NCBI GenBank assembly: GCA_001953115.1
Contig: LSSL01000521.1
Coordinates: 9,731 to 31,305 of the forward strand
Direction: 5' to 3'
Source of the DNA: Smittium mucronatum
Lineage: Eukaryota > Kickxellomycota > Harpellomycetes > Harpellales > Legeriomycetaceae
Length of the DNA: 21,575 bases
Shown here piece after piece: positions 1 to 12,114 of the stretch. A program made the translations under genes and the position numbers. Position 1 is the stretch's first letter; each line of letters opens with the position of its first letter. The notes under the pieces were generated by a model that was not told where the DNA came from, ran no database searches, and saw only the letters and a list, made by a program, of their open reading frames with translations.

Positions 1-644
1 TTCTAAAACACTGAAAATAATAAATAATAAACCAAGAAATTTCGAAAATTTTATTTCTGATAAGGATAAAATAACTCTGAAAATTTTAATAAAAAATTAA
101 TTTTTACCGAATATATGATAACATTTAGAATTGCAGTTTTTTTCTTAAACTCTTAAATCTTTTTGCAGCCATAAAAATTTATTTATTGCGTTTGGAAACT
201 AATCAGGAGCTAACATTAAATCCTAGACCAGTAAATTTATATTATTTCTCCCCTTTTTTTGATTCGTAAAAATCTTTATCGATATATTTTTTGAGGTTAT
301 CTGACCTAATTAACCTGAATGCTATAAAAAATAAAACGAGTAACTAAATAGGACTAAAACAAAGAAATTTTTTTGTAATATAATAAATGCGTAATGCATT
401 GATAATATGAATTCACATATACTAATATAAAGAAGGGATATATATTTACCCGCAGCTCGCGAAAATAATATTTAAATGGTTGAAATGAAGGAGAAAGGAA
501 TTAAAATCATGATTTAAGAATTAATATGTTTACTCTCAATAACATTGAATATCCACTAGAATTTTTTTTCCTGAAGTCTTTTTTTTGCTATAGTTTTATT
601 GAAAATTTCCGTTTTTTTAATACGTATAATATCGGATATCTCAT
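1..644. other. AT-rich non-coding stretch
   Basis: About 20% G+C by hand count, with stop codons frequent in all frames. I see no gene, RNA or repeat structure here apart from ordinary short A and T runs. Confidence 0.7.
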
Positions 645-810
645 TGGCAGATTTTAAAACTGTGTCCAATTTCACTTTTGTTGGCAAAATATTGCTAAAA
701 TAGTCAGATAATTAAAATGGGATCCCAATCTGTCAGTTTATCAAAATAATTGTCAGATTCAGCAAATAACTATCAGATTTTTTATAAAATTGCCAGTAGA
801 TCAAATGAAA
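645..810. repeat. Degenerate tandem repeat, 20-bp period, with outlying copies
   Basis: Four adjacent 20-base units begin at 731, 751, 771 and 791. Each has CAG at unit positions 4-6, so CAG recurs exactly every 20 bases at 734, 754, 774 and 794. The units are about 65-70% identical to the first one, with a consensus close to TGTCAGWTTATCAAAATAAT. Two related but out-of-phase copies precede the array, at 702-721 (13 of 20 matches to the first unit) and 645-664 (about 12 of 20). The period is not a multiple of three, so this is not a protein repeat. It looks like an old minisatellite that has lost similarity. A weaker single match to the TGTCAG start lies near 19168. The 20-base phase was seen directly. 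The function is unknown. Confidence 0.6.
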
Positions 811-2854
811 TAGGTCAATAGTCCTGACACCGTATTTTAGTCAAAAAAAAAAAAGAAATCACAAACATACTAGAAAGGTTACTGAGTCTCTATATTTAGT
901 ATTTTTAAGCCTTGAGCGTAAATTTTATAGCAAACCGACCACTTAAGAATTTAGGAGACGGTAGAATATTAGGATAAATTCTTAGTTATATTGTTCTGTT
1001 AATATTTCCCTAATTATAATTAGTACTGGCTATCCAGAAAATGCTTAATCTTCTTTAAATTACTATACTAAGTTCATCATATATAAATATTTTACAAAAA
1101 TTAACTTTTCAAAAATAAACCTTAAAAATTTGTGTAAAAAATATAATCTGATCGTAGCATTTATAAATAAAGTATATATAGATAGCAAAAAATTATATTT
1201 ATTTAAAGACTTAAACATAATGTCTTAGAAAGAACTCTTTTTGCTATTTCTGGTTCTAGAAATGATTTGTAACAAAACATTTTATAATTTGTTTATTTTA
1301 TAGAATCATAGTTCAAATTGTATATTTAAATGATGATAATCGAAATTCCGAAATTATTAAACTAATTATTAAATATCATAGTCTAAACAGAAACTATTTT
1401 ATAAGATATTCTCATTTAGCTCAATCTAATTAAGTTTCTTAAAAAGAAAAAAAACCTCCGGATCACTATTATCTATATTTAATACAGTAATATCAATTTG
1501 CATAAACTGAGCTAAATTCTAATTAAAACAGGTGACATTATGATATTTCTCCAAGTTAGGTGATAATAGCCAGTTAAATGCATATATAGCTGATTGAGTC
1601 CATCAATTTGCTGGTACTGTTCATAAATCAACATTTAATTTAATCAGTGAATCCATTCGCTAAAAATGAAAATCAAATTTAAAAACCCGTCTATTTTTTC
1701 CAATAAACCTATATTTAATGTTCAAAAATAGGGAAGAGACAGAGATTTAGGCCCTGGAAGGATTAAAAAGGACTGAATCTGCAACCAGATATTCTAATAA
1801 TAATCGATGTGTTAATTAGGATATTCACCGGAGATCTCATCAAAAACACATGTTTTAACTTTTTTAATTACTGAAACTTTATTGCGGAGAAATAGGATTT
1901 TAGAACTTAATTGGATGATTCGAATTTAACAAAAAATCTTACCTCTATTTATTAGGATTAGTTACATCTCAATCATTCTGATTCTTAGCATATACACTTT
2001 AGCTCTTTTGAAAGCTATTTTAGTTACAGATGCAATTATAAAAAATAATGGGTCTTTCTCATCCATATGAAATATTTTTCTTTGTAATTTTTGTTAATTT
2101 TATCCTTTAATTTATTGAGATTCAAGATCATGACTAGCTCTAAATTCGCAAATTACGAATTTATGATCAACTCAAAGTATTTATTCTAGGTATACCTCAA
2201 CACCCACCTAAATTCGCTATAAATTAATATGATATGTTTTAATATATAATTTTTTAAAATTAAAATTCGGCAGTTAAAATAGTAAATAAAATATAAACTG
2301 GATGATAAGTTTGTAGTAAGTATAGATTAAGTTTCTCTCTTGTCTTTTAAGGTTTTTTTTTTTCAATAAATACTACATAAAAATCTGAAAGATATGGATA
2401 TGCTCTCTTTTTTACTTTCCAACACCCGGCGAAGTTTTATTTCGGCCTTTTTGTGTTTCAATAGCAATCTAATCTTATCTGGGCTAAAAAAAGTTTTAGA
2501 TTCGAAAAAAAACAATGTTAGATAATAAAAGATTATAAATTCTTCCTGTCACTAAAGTTTGTTTTTTATTTTATTTAGATTGATTAATTTCTTGGACATT
2601 TCCTTTAACCCTTTCGTCTCCATGTAAGCCAAGCACTTTAATTCGCTTAATTACAAAAAAAAATTTTCCAACTTCAACGATTTAACCATACAATGTTAAT
2701 TTTTTTGAGTGAAAATCAAAGTGGCATAAATATTGGCTATGAAAATGTTAATAGTGTATAATACACTGTTTTTTTTTCTCGGAGTGTTTATTTAAATATT
2801 ATAAAAATACCCGAAAATATATTAAATTTTTTTTAAAAAAAAAAAATTCTCTTA
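811..2854. other. AT-rich non-coding stretch
   Basis: No coding region or RNA gene is visible. Two pockets are less AT-rich than the rest, about 1735-1795 and 2419-2460 (the latter contains CCGGCG), but neither gives an open frame or a repeat I can link to anything. A run of 12 A lies at 843-854 and a block of 8 T followed by 12 A at 2827-2846. Confidence 0.65.
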
Positions 2855-2920
2855 TCCTACACCTCTCCACCTTTCGTACAGCTCCGTATCCATTGGGAAT
2901 TGGTTTAGGGACATAATATA
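2855..2920 (+). repeat. Possible relic of the right-end element's terminus
   Basis: This patch is richer in G and C than its surroundings. At 2902-2918 it reads GGTTTAGGGACATAATA, which matches 15 of 17 bases of GGTTTAGGGGCTTAATA at 21099-21115, just inside the candidate end of the right-hand element. The shared GGTTTAGGG is improbable in such AT-rich DNA, but past base 2918 the similarity fades and I cannot extend a reliable alignment. It may be a decayed copy of the element end in the same orientation, or a coincidence. Confidence 0.3.
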
Positions 2921-3344
2921 CTAATAAACTCTATATTTATAGAAGCTATTGCTTCATCCTATCATATAACATATAGATAGTCTATGTAAAAAGATATTTT
3001 ATCGGTGGTTTTTCGCTTGGGTGTTGCATAATTCTTATTTTCGACTCAAAATTAAAGGGTCAGAATTTATATGCCGATGAAACTAATTAAAAGACTATAA
3101 AATTAAGCAAATGGCGAAAAAAATAAGCATAAAGCGATAAATTCGAAATCGCCTGCATTTTTGACAATAAAATTATTAAAATAACAAGGAAAATGCTTTC
3201 TTTTTTTATTTAGAGACTCTCTTGATTTTTAATTGTAATTAATGATAACAAAAACAAGGTTATGAAAGCTTATGTTTTTTTAAGAATTTTTTTTTAATTC
3301 AACCATGTGTCTAATTAAGTAAATCCTCACTCCTTAGTCCAAAA
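2921..3344. other. AT-rich non-coding stretch
   Basis: No gene or RNA can be supported. It contains ordinary A/T-rich background, including T runs near 3200 and 3290. Confidence 0.65.
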
Positions 3345-3560
3345 TTTTTTTTGAGGGCGGTATATAAAACACTATTGATACTAGATTTGTGTATAAGGGT
3401 AAGAATAAAGGGAAATTTTGGATTTTCAGAATTAATGATCATACTACGGTTAAAGTCGAGAAATTTAGGAGATTGTTTATTCCTAATAAAGATCCAGATA
3501 ATTTCATATTTGGTATTACAAGTCTCTTTTACTAAATGCTTTCATGTGTAGTTTGTGATG
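3345..3560 (+). other. GC-raised patch with two overlapping open frames; doubtful coding relic
   Basis: G+C rises to about 25-28% against a background near 20%. Two forward frames are open here. One runs 3351-3551 from a TTG (66 codons). The other runs 3368-3532 with no ATG and the stop at 3533. The second frame has an unusually protein-like mix for this window, including KGKFWIFRIND and FRRLFIPNKDPDNF. I recognise no family in either. Runs of 55-66 codons are expected several times by chance in 21 kb of such DNA, and neither frame has a credible start. If anything is real, it is a broken fragment of an old gene or element. I do not assert a gene. Confidence 0.15.
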
Positions 3561-5598
3561 GTATATTTTATTGGCTTTTATGTCTAAAAATCTCTCGAAA
3601 TTTCGGATTAGAATTTATTTTTGTTGGTAAATTACCAAGAACAGACATCATTTTTATTAATGTAATATATCTTATTGAATAAGTAAAAAATTGACTCAAT
3701 TAAAGTAGTTGCTTAATTAAAGAATCTCCCAGATAAACTATATCTTATATAAATATAAATATTAAATGCATTTTTTGCAACAAATAAACATGATCACTGT
3801 GTTTTTTATTTTGATATACGAGTGAAAATTTAGTGAATTTTATTCTTTGGAAAAAAAATTGTTTGTAGATTGGGTGTATTTATTTATTCATTCCCTTTAA
3901 CTTAGATCAGCTATTTTCAATAATGATCAAAAAATATTGCTAAATTGATTTTTATCGCTATTTTTATTTTTTTACTCGCTGCTTACTTAATTTTAGAGCG
4001 ATTATAAATATTTTAACGCTTTTGATCTTTTAACCGACTAAAAGTGCAGGACTAAATGGAATATGCTTTATTGGATAATTCCTACATGTTTTAACTTCTT
4101 TCTATTGGAGATTTTTTTATCACTCCTATTTCCAATGAATCGGAATGTTTTAAATATTTGTGTCACAAAAATATAAGCTTGGGCTTAAAATTAAAAATTG
4201 ATTTGGTTTATTTATTAAGAGCTTAAAAAATTCCAAAAATGCGATAAAAGAATTTAAAATAAAAACATAAATATTTATTTATAAGGTTACAATCAGAAAT
4301 TGTGAATCGAGACACGTAATATTTATATTCAAAATTCTTGATGAAATTGAAGATTTTTTCATTTCTATTTTAATGACTTTGAAAACTCGATTATTAACAT
4401 AGATAGAAAAAAAATCGTATATTTTATATTTGTTTTTTATAATCCAACCAGAAACAAAAATCTCGTTTAATTTTTTAGTTATTTTTATGAGAAAATTATA
4501 ACTTTTTTTGAAATGAAATATGTTGAAATGATTTCAGTAGTTAAAGTCGTTGGTTATAAAAAATAGTTTAGAAGAATATAGATAAATATTTTAAGACTAA
4601 ATCAAAACAAAATCAGAGCTTTTGTGAAATGAATATCAATTTTGATGCGATTTTAAAAATCTTAATGGTCGAAAACCTGCTATAATTTTTTTATTGATAC
4701 GTCTAAATTCCGATTTTCAAATAAAGAGGGTTAAATAATTTTAAATAAAGTGGAAAATTGATATGTAATAAAATCACTTATTTCAATTTTTAATTAATAA
4801 TTTTCAAAAAAAATACATAAAAATAATAATCATTATCTAAACACCTTTATTTTTACCATATAGATCAATAATCAATGAAATTTACATTTAGATCTAGATC
4901 TAATTAAACTTATATTATTTAAGAAAAAACCAACTATTTTAATATCTATAAGCTTCAAAATTAAAATACTAGATTTTATTATTATAGAAATACACAAATA
5001 GCTTTTTACAAAATATGTAAATATTTGATTATTTTTCAAGAAATTTAACCTTTTGATAATGAGTTTAATTAATCTATAATTTTATCATCTTGTAATTTTT
5101 TTAGTCTGAAAATAAGAATAAAAATGTAAAAAACAAAAAAATTAACACCAATTTATTCATTCAATAAATTTTCACATTGAATAATACTTATTTAACTAAA
5201 AGCTATTATTTCATAACAATTATCTACTTGGTGGTCAATAGATGAAATAAAACTATTTCTAAAATATTAATATTAATTATTCATAAAACTTACGTTCTTT
5301 GTTAAAATCTATTTATTAAACTTTAATTTTTAATTTTTTTATATTTTAATTGGTTCTTTAAATAAATTTAATGTTTTTTTGTCAAAATGATATAATTTTT
5401 TTGTTGATTTAATTCAAATAGATTAAAATTCTCATGATTTATTATGAGTTTTTTATGAGTTTTTTTTAATTTTATTAATTATTAATGATACTTGGTAGTA
5501 ATTCATATGCTTTTTTTTATAACTGAAAAAAATTTTTTTTGACTCTACCAAATGTCTAGAAAACTTCATTCGTTGCTTTTTTGTTTCAAACTAGTTAA
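3561..5598. other. AT-rich non-coding stretch with short palindromes
   Basis: No gene is visible. It contains a perfect 16-base palindrome, TTAGATCTAGATCTAA, at 4888-4903 and a doubled 11-base unit TATGAGTTTTT at 5443-5464. Otherwise it is A/T runs with frequent stops in every frame. Confidence 0.65.
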
Positions 5599-5695
5599 TT
5601 AATTTCGATCGTTTTCTAGAATGGGTGTTATGATGCGGTTAATCTTATTTTTTTTAAAAAAAAAGTGAAATCATTCTAACATTTTGATCGATTAA
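5599..5695. repeat. Imperfect inverted repeat with an A/T centre (cruciform-like)
   Basis: The left arm 5599-5623 holds TTAAT, CGATC and TAGAATG in order. The right arm 5672-5695 holds their complements CATTCTA, GATCG and ATTAA in reverse order with nearly the same spacing. That gives about 17 paired bases in arms of 24-25, interrupted by a 6-7 base mismatch. The centre includes a block of T followed by a block of A that would itself fold. It could be the end of a decayed inverted-repeat element or a chance palindrome. No target duplication was identified. Confidence 0.4.
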
Positions 5696-7745
5696 TTCTA
5701 TTTTACTCATTTTCATGTTAAAACATTTTATATTTGGATTTTAGATAGCTATATCATAAAAATTGTGATTTTTGATTTTTTAATTGAAATACAAAGAATA
5801 GTATCAAGCTTATCTTTTACTTTATATTATTTTTTACGTATTCTTAGGAATTATAATTAACATTTTCCTCATTGAATTCTGGAATTAAATGTTTTCGAAT
5901 CATTCAATATTAGATATAATTTTACCCTCACAAAAATAACTGATTTTTTTTAAAAATTACAGTTATTTATATAAAACTAACGACTTTTAACTATGAAATA
6001 TTTTCTGCAAGTGCATTTAATCTATAAAAAATATCCCAATATTATAGTATTGTCAAAATTTCGAATACTATCTAATATAAAATTTTGATTTCAAAAACAA
6101 ATAACCTTACAAAAATGATGCTTCATGAGACAATAGTTGTGAAATTTCAAGATAAATTTATATACTATGAATTAATTTAAATGTAACTTTTATAACCAAG
6201 TTAGGTAAAATTGATATTTATTTTTTGAAAAAATATAAAAATAGATATTAAATCTGTCTAAATGATATTAAAGAATTTTATAATATTTTTTTTGGTGTAA
6301 TAGTTGTAAAAATTGACGTCATCATCATTTTTTTAATTTACATTAATTAATATTCATTTATTAAACTACATAAATCCTATAGTTGTTTTTAGTAAAATAA
6401 AGTTTTAAATAGGTAAAAGCAGGAAATTCACATAGTAAATCATCTTAAAGAATCGACTGTCCATTTATTATTGAATTATGGCAATATTAATCTGAAAAAA
6501 AAATTTATTTTTTTATTTTTTTATTATAAATTCGACTTCGCATATTTAACTTCATTAAATCCGCCGTTATGTCAAATAACAGGTTGGTTATATTTTTTAA
6601 ATTCATATTTAAGTTAGAGGAGATTTTTTTACGGAATTAATCACGTTTATATGACTTGAACATCTTTTTACAGAGTATACTTCAATAACACTGTAATTTT
6701 TCTTTTTTTTTTATAGTTTTTTAACAGGATTTGATTTCATTTTTTTCCCTATGAACTCTTAACTCCGCCACATGTAAAAAATACATCATATACGGTATTC
6801 GCATTTATATTGAAAGATAAATCATATTAATAACACTTTTTAGTTTTACGATTATTAAATTTATACCAATCATGATATCAATTCTACCAAAGGATTCTAT
6901 TATAATTTGGCATCAGTTTATTATACCGCAAAAAAAATTTATGGGAGCTATATTTACATTAAATTTCATTAAATGTGTTTAGAATGAAAATATTAGTGTT
7001 ATTTTTTGGAAAAAATTAATAAATTAAGTTTTCTCTAAAAAATTTTAAACTCGTATGATTTTTTGGTTGTCTATTTCAGCTAAATTCTGATAATTAATCA
7101 TGTTACCGCCACATCAAAAAGCTCTGAAATATGGTTTATATTTATATTTAAGTTGTGAATGCATTTTTCAGTATTGCAATTGTAAGATAATTTATAATCC
7201 ATTTATCCACAGGTATTTTTTACTTATATAATCACCCAGCAGGAATTGAAACGCTAAAATATTATATTTGAGGAGTTAAATCAAATTTTAAATCATTTTT
7301 CTCTTTGTATCAATTATTTATTATTTTATCTAAAATTTAACAAATTTAGATAAATTTCTCAATTTTTTTGTAAAAATTCAAATTTTTATCTTTTAAGCTA
7401 GCATAACACAGATTAAATATTATTATTTGCGCGTATTCTCACAAATTCTAAATTCTAAATTCCTAATTTTCGAGTTATTGTGGTAGGAATATTTCATGTT
7501 GAAATCCCAAAATTTACTATAAACCATCCAGCTTTTAAAAATAAACATGAATTTTTATTTTAGGGCTTTTCACTCCGATTTTTAATATAATAACCCTTTA
7601 TAAGAAATTTTTATTCTATATAATATCTAAAATATTATGATTTTTTTATATTTCTGATTACATAATTTTAGTGACCGTGTTGATATAATGATGGTATTCA
7701 CTAAAACCTAATTTAAAATGGGTATTGGAGGCATAAAATAAAATA
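5696..7745. other. AT-rich non-coding stretch
   Basis: No gene or RNA is visible. A short tandem repeat of AAATTCT (2.9 copies) lies at 7443-7462. The remainder is background A/T-rich sequence. Confidence 0.65.
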
Positions 7746-7774
7746 CGGTTTTTCAATAGGTGTTGAAAATACCG
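7746..7774. other. Bulged hairpin with GC clamp
   Basis: CGGTTTTTCAA at 7746-7756 pairs with TTGAAAATACCG at 7763-7774 through a six-base loop, with a single unpaired base. The stem has about 11 base pairs closed by CGG/CCG. A T-rich stretch follows some 10 bases later, but there is no gene upstream for it to terminate, so I do not call a terminator. Confidence 0.4.
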
Positions 7775-8511
7775 CATTAGTTATTTTTATAAAGGGGCAC
7801 TTTTTTTATGATAGTTTTTATTCAAAAAATTTATCACAAAAACCTTAATTAAATGGCAAAAATGTATATAATACTTATAAATCAAGTCAATATCACATTT
7901 TAAATACTTTTTTTAGATACTTCAAACATTTCATCATCTAAATATTCATCCACTTGATAAATTCAAGGAATCATTCCTATCCAAAGTTTTGTGTTATTTC
8001 TTTAATTTAATTTTATTGATTTGAAATGTATACTTCCGTAGTATAATTTTTACAAAAAAAGGAACTATTTTTCCTCCATTATTGGTGTTATTTTCTAACA
8101 TTCCTTTTTTTTTTTGAAAAGATATACTTTACTGCTTATTTGTTACAAATAATATCACTTTAAGTATTTTTCCTTAAGAGAAATTACTTTTTTTTGTTTA
8201 AATTAAAATAAATCACTTGATTGTATTAATATTTATCCATTTTACTGGCTAATATATGATTAAACATCTTAAATATAACTTTTTTTACTATTTAAGAATT
8301 ATGAAAACTTTTTTTCCGTGATTTACCAATTGTTAAAATACTAATTTTTTGCTTATATTACGATATCAATCGACCAAATGATCCAAATATATTCGCTTTT
8401 TCTCAAATAAAAAGCAAACAGACATAGTTTGATGTTTCCAACTATTATTATTTATTAGGAATTAGCATTACCAAGAGGTTATTTTTTGAGCTTTTATTAA
8501 TATTATTGCAT
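7775..8511. other. AT-rich non-coding stretch
   Basis: No gene or RNA is visible. An 11-T run lies at 8105-8115. Confidence 0.65.
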
Positions 8512-8556
8512 CTGATATATTCAATTCATATATAAATCGTTTTATTAATATATCAG
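8512..8556. repeat. Perfect 10-bp inverted repeat
   Basis: CTGATATATT at 8512-8521 is exactly complementary in reverse to AATATATCAG at 8547-8556, with a 25-base spacer. A 10-base A/T-rich match of this kind can arise by chance in a window of this size. No associated gene or target duplication is seen. Confidence 0.35.
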
Positions 8557-11040
8557 CATTCATATAACCTAATATTTTTTAAATTTTAGCCTTTATATGC
8601 AGTATTATATGTGGGAATTTTTTTTTTAAAATCCTCCATTATACTAGAGTTTTTGAGCCTTTATAAAATAAAGTATAGTTTATAGCAACAAGACAAAAAT
8701 TTTGAGGCTTTTATCAAAAATTATGCGTAAACGTGTTATATAAGAAATTTTCTTCGGTGATAAATGAATATCATCCTTAATTATCCATATTAAAATGGAA
8801 AATTTAACCCAGAATTTTTTTCATCAATTTTCCATTAACCTGTAAATTAATCAATAAAGCTTTATAATTTCATAATAAATAAAAAACCACTAATAAAAAC
8901 CATGTCAAAAATTTTTTTATCGACATAACAGAATATATATATATCCCTCATACATGTCTCCAATCCTCCTATTATTACGCGCGCGATTTTTTTTTATTTG
9001 GGCACAAATAATTTTAAATAATATTTTAATATAAAAATAATATTTCTATTTATTTTCAAGGACTTTTGAAGGTATCAAATTTCGACACTAGCTTGAGTGA
9101 AAGGGCGATTTTAAATTTTACTGATAATTATTAAATGAAAGGGATTTACATTTAAACTTTGTTTAATGTATATAATTACCATAATAAATAGATATTCATA
9201 TAGATATAAGTAAAAAAAATTATAAATAGAATTATAATTAAATCATTAATTTTTTTAGTTGGGTAGTTGATTATAAGGCTTATATGAATCTACTGATATT
9301 GATATGATGTAAATTGATCGGATAAATTTCAAAAGTTGTTGTTTTTAAAACTCATATATTTTATTAGATCTCATTTTATCGTCATTTATTTTCTTAATTG
9401 AATTATTTTTAAGAATATATTAGATAAAACTCATGAAAAATATATAAAATTTATATTTTAGGTTTTATTTATAATCCCCTTTATCTTTAAAGAAATTTTT
9501 TTTATAATTCCCGAATTAAATATAAAATCTTGAATTTTTACATGAGCTTTTTTTAATATTTCTTGATTCACGTCAACGCTAATAAGAATTTGTGGGTCTT
9601 ATGAGTCTATAAACTCAGTACACACATTAAATACTTCTCCTAATAGAAAAATATCTTCAAAATACGATTTTTGGTATAAAATAGAGAAGCTATAAATTTA
9701 TAAGCAGTTTTGGCTTAAAATGGCCAAAATTTTATAATTATTTATCATTCCATAATTTTATCCTATTCTGTAAATTATCTTTTTTTATACCATTTAATTC
9801 TTATTTTCCACAACTTTGAACCCCTTTTATTCCAAAATATAACAAGCCTTAATTTTTTCGTTAAATTCTAAAAATGAGAATTATGGATACAAATAAAATT
9901 TTCAGTTTTGTTGAATTTTTTAACTGAAAAAATAGAAGTGCACAAAGTTAATTTTGAGTTTTAAATTAATTGATAAATTTTTATAAGTCTGTTTACTTTG
10001 ATTATGTGCAATATTAGTTTATTTTTGAATAAGTTTTTCAGATTTCTAAGGCTGAAAATTGATCTAATTACGTAATAATTTTTTTTCAATAATTCTATTA
10101 CAGAATTATCTAAGTTTAGTCATTTCATTTCCATAAATCTTGAGGAAAACTTTTTTTAAATAATGAAAATGCTCAGAAAACGCCCAACTCAAAGAAAAAT
10201 ATATAAAAAATGCTTTTTAAACAGAAAATGAGCTCATAATATAAATAAATCTATGAAATAATATTAAAATTGGAAGAAAAATATTTTAAAAAAATATTTT
10301 AAAAAAATATGAATAGTATGAAGAGGTGTATTTCATAATAATAATACCAATATACCTCTAAATTATTCAAATTTATTTAAAAAATGCCAATAAATAAACT
10401 AGAAATATTTATTAATACGTTTTTTTATATATATCTTAAAGAAATGTTAAATAAAAAGCTTAATCTGGATATATTGCAAAATTTGTGATTAAAAAAAAAG
10501 GTTTTTTTTTTTTGGTTAACTTTACTCCTTTAGCCAACATATTGTAAAATGGGAATCTATATTGCTTATTATATAAAAAATAATATTTCAAATCAATCCA
10601 CATTAAAGGTCCCTATAACTATACTTTCTATAAAAAAAATTGTAATGAAAGGGTTTTTATCCAATATAATAGATTTTCTGGAAAATTTAACAAGGAATTG
10701 AATTTAAAAGGAGATAAATTGATTCTTCCTTCCTAAATTAAATTAAAAAATTATAGAACCGAATTATATTATAAAAAGGGAGATGTTTGTTCAATGGCGA
10801 AATATTGATTTTTAAGTATATTTTTATAGTTTACGTTCTTTTAACTAATTTATATTCAAAAAAAAAATCTCAAGGCAGAAATTAAAATAGATTGCTTTTT
10901 TAAACAAGATTTTCCTATATTTACAGGCCTTAGCATGAATTTCTATTTTTCCGAATACGAGAAAATTACTTATTTAACATTACTTTATTCTCTGAAAGAC
11001 TATTAAATGATAAAATAATATAATCCAATACCAAGAAATA
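8557..11040. other. AT-rich non-coding stretch with simple repeats
   Basis: No gene is visible. It contains (AT)6 at 8933-8944, an alternating CGCGCGCG at 8978-8985, a 13-base tandem unit ATATTTTAAAAAA in 2.3 copies at 10281-10310, and an A9-GG-T12 block around 10490-10513. These are low-complexity features of the background, except for the CG tract, which is improbable at this composition. Confidence 0.65.
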
Positions 11041-11210
11041 ATACAACAGTTAACTGATCTTGGTGGGGTAGGATTTTATGTAACTGAAAGATCTTCGATT
11101 TTCAGCGATGATATAAAAAATTATTCGGGACTTTTCTTGTAATCCCGTCGATTTTCTTGAAAACCAGAAAAATTATCGCGTATATCGTACTGTAAAAAAA
11201 TTACCTTGGC
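11041..11210. other. GC-raised patch with hairpins, no open frame
   Basis: Visibly richer in G and C than its surroundings. It holds a hairpin at 11084-11105 (CTGAAA, bulged G, ATC, loop TTC, then GAT and TTTCAG), a GC-rich 5-bp stem CGGGA/TCCCG at 11126-11147, and a 9-base direct repeat TCGATTTTC at 11095-11103 and 11148-11156. No frame stays open through it and I recognise no RNA family. It may be the remains of an element or an old gene. Confidence 0.3.
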
Positions 11211-12114
11211 TGAGAAAACTGAAACTCTTTTTATTTAAAATAAATTTTAATGGTACACCTGAAGTTATGCTTAGCATCTTCTAGTTTAGATTTAATAAAT
11301 TATACTAAAAGTCCATATTTTAAAATTTAATAGTGAAGATTGAATTAGAAACTATTACCAAAATGGCAAATTAGGAATCATTTATAATTAATTTTTTTAT
11401 TTAAAAGATATTTCCGTATAATTTTAAAACGAGATCAACTTCAATATATTACATAATTTATACAATATAACTTATTACAAAAAAAATTTTAAAACAAAAT
11501 AAAAGAGCCTTGTTATAATTTTTAACTTGCTAGATAATATATAATGGTAGTTATAATATAATTATCATAAATTATAGATTTTAAATTTAAATTTAATCAT
11601 TTGACTATATATTTATTTATCTCAACTAATGTTAGATATTTTTTTGTATATTATTTATTTTGGAAACTTGAACTTTCTCAATACTCATTTTATTAATCAT
11701 TTTTTTCCGATTCAGTTTGACAATTATATTATAAATTTAAATAAAACTCCCCTTTTTTGTCCTATTTTTTGCATTCTATAGAGCACTTAAAGGTTTTATC
11801 TAAAAAAAATCTTTCAAGATATCAAATTCTCATTTACATTGAACCATTATTTAATTTTTATATCTATAAATAGAGCTCTTGTACATATATTTTTAAAATT
11901 ATTTTTCTTATCATTATCCATGCATAAATATAAACATGCGACTCATGGGACTGAAAATTTTCAATGACTCTTAATTTGTATTAAATTTTTTCATATTAAA
12001 TTTAAATTGGAAAAATTGTCAAATTTATGGTTTTTATTTACATAATTTTTAAAAATTACTCTCTATTACCAGATTTTATATTTTTATTAATATCTTATAT
12101 TACAGTTACTGCAA
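11211..12114. other. AT-rich non-coding stretch
   Basis: No gene or RNA is visible. Ordinary A/T-rich background. Confidence 0.65.

Noticed and set aside
2945..2955. ATTGCTTCA shared with the relic and right-end element
   Set aside because: Only nine bases, and its orientation relative to the element conflicts with the better match at 2902-2918, so it is taken as chance.
10281..10310. Thirteen-base A/T tandem unit and other A/T microsatellites (13776-13798, 7443-7462, 5443-5464)
   Set aside because: Ordinary low-complexity sequence for a genome this AT-rich; listed only as background.
11126..11147. CGGGA/TCCCG stem considered as a transcription terminator
   Set aside because: No T-run follows directly, no gene precedes it, and the window does not look bacterial.
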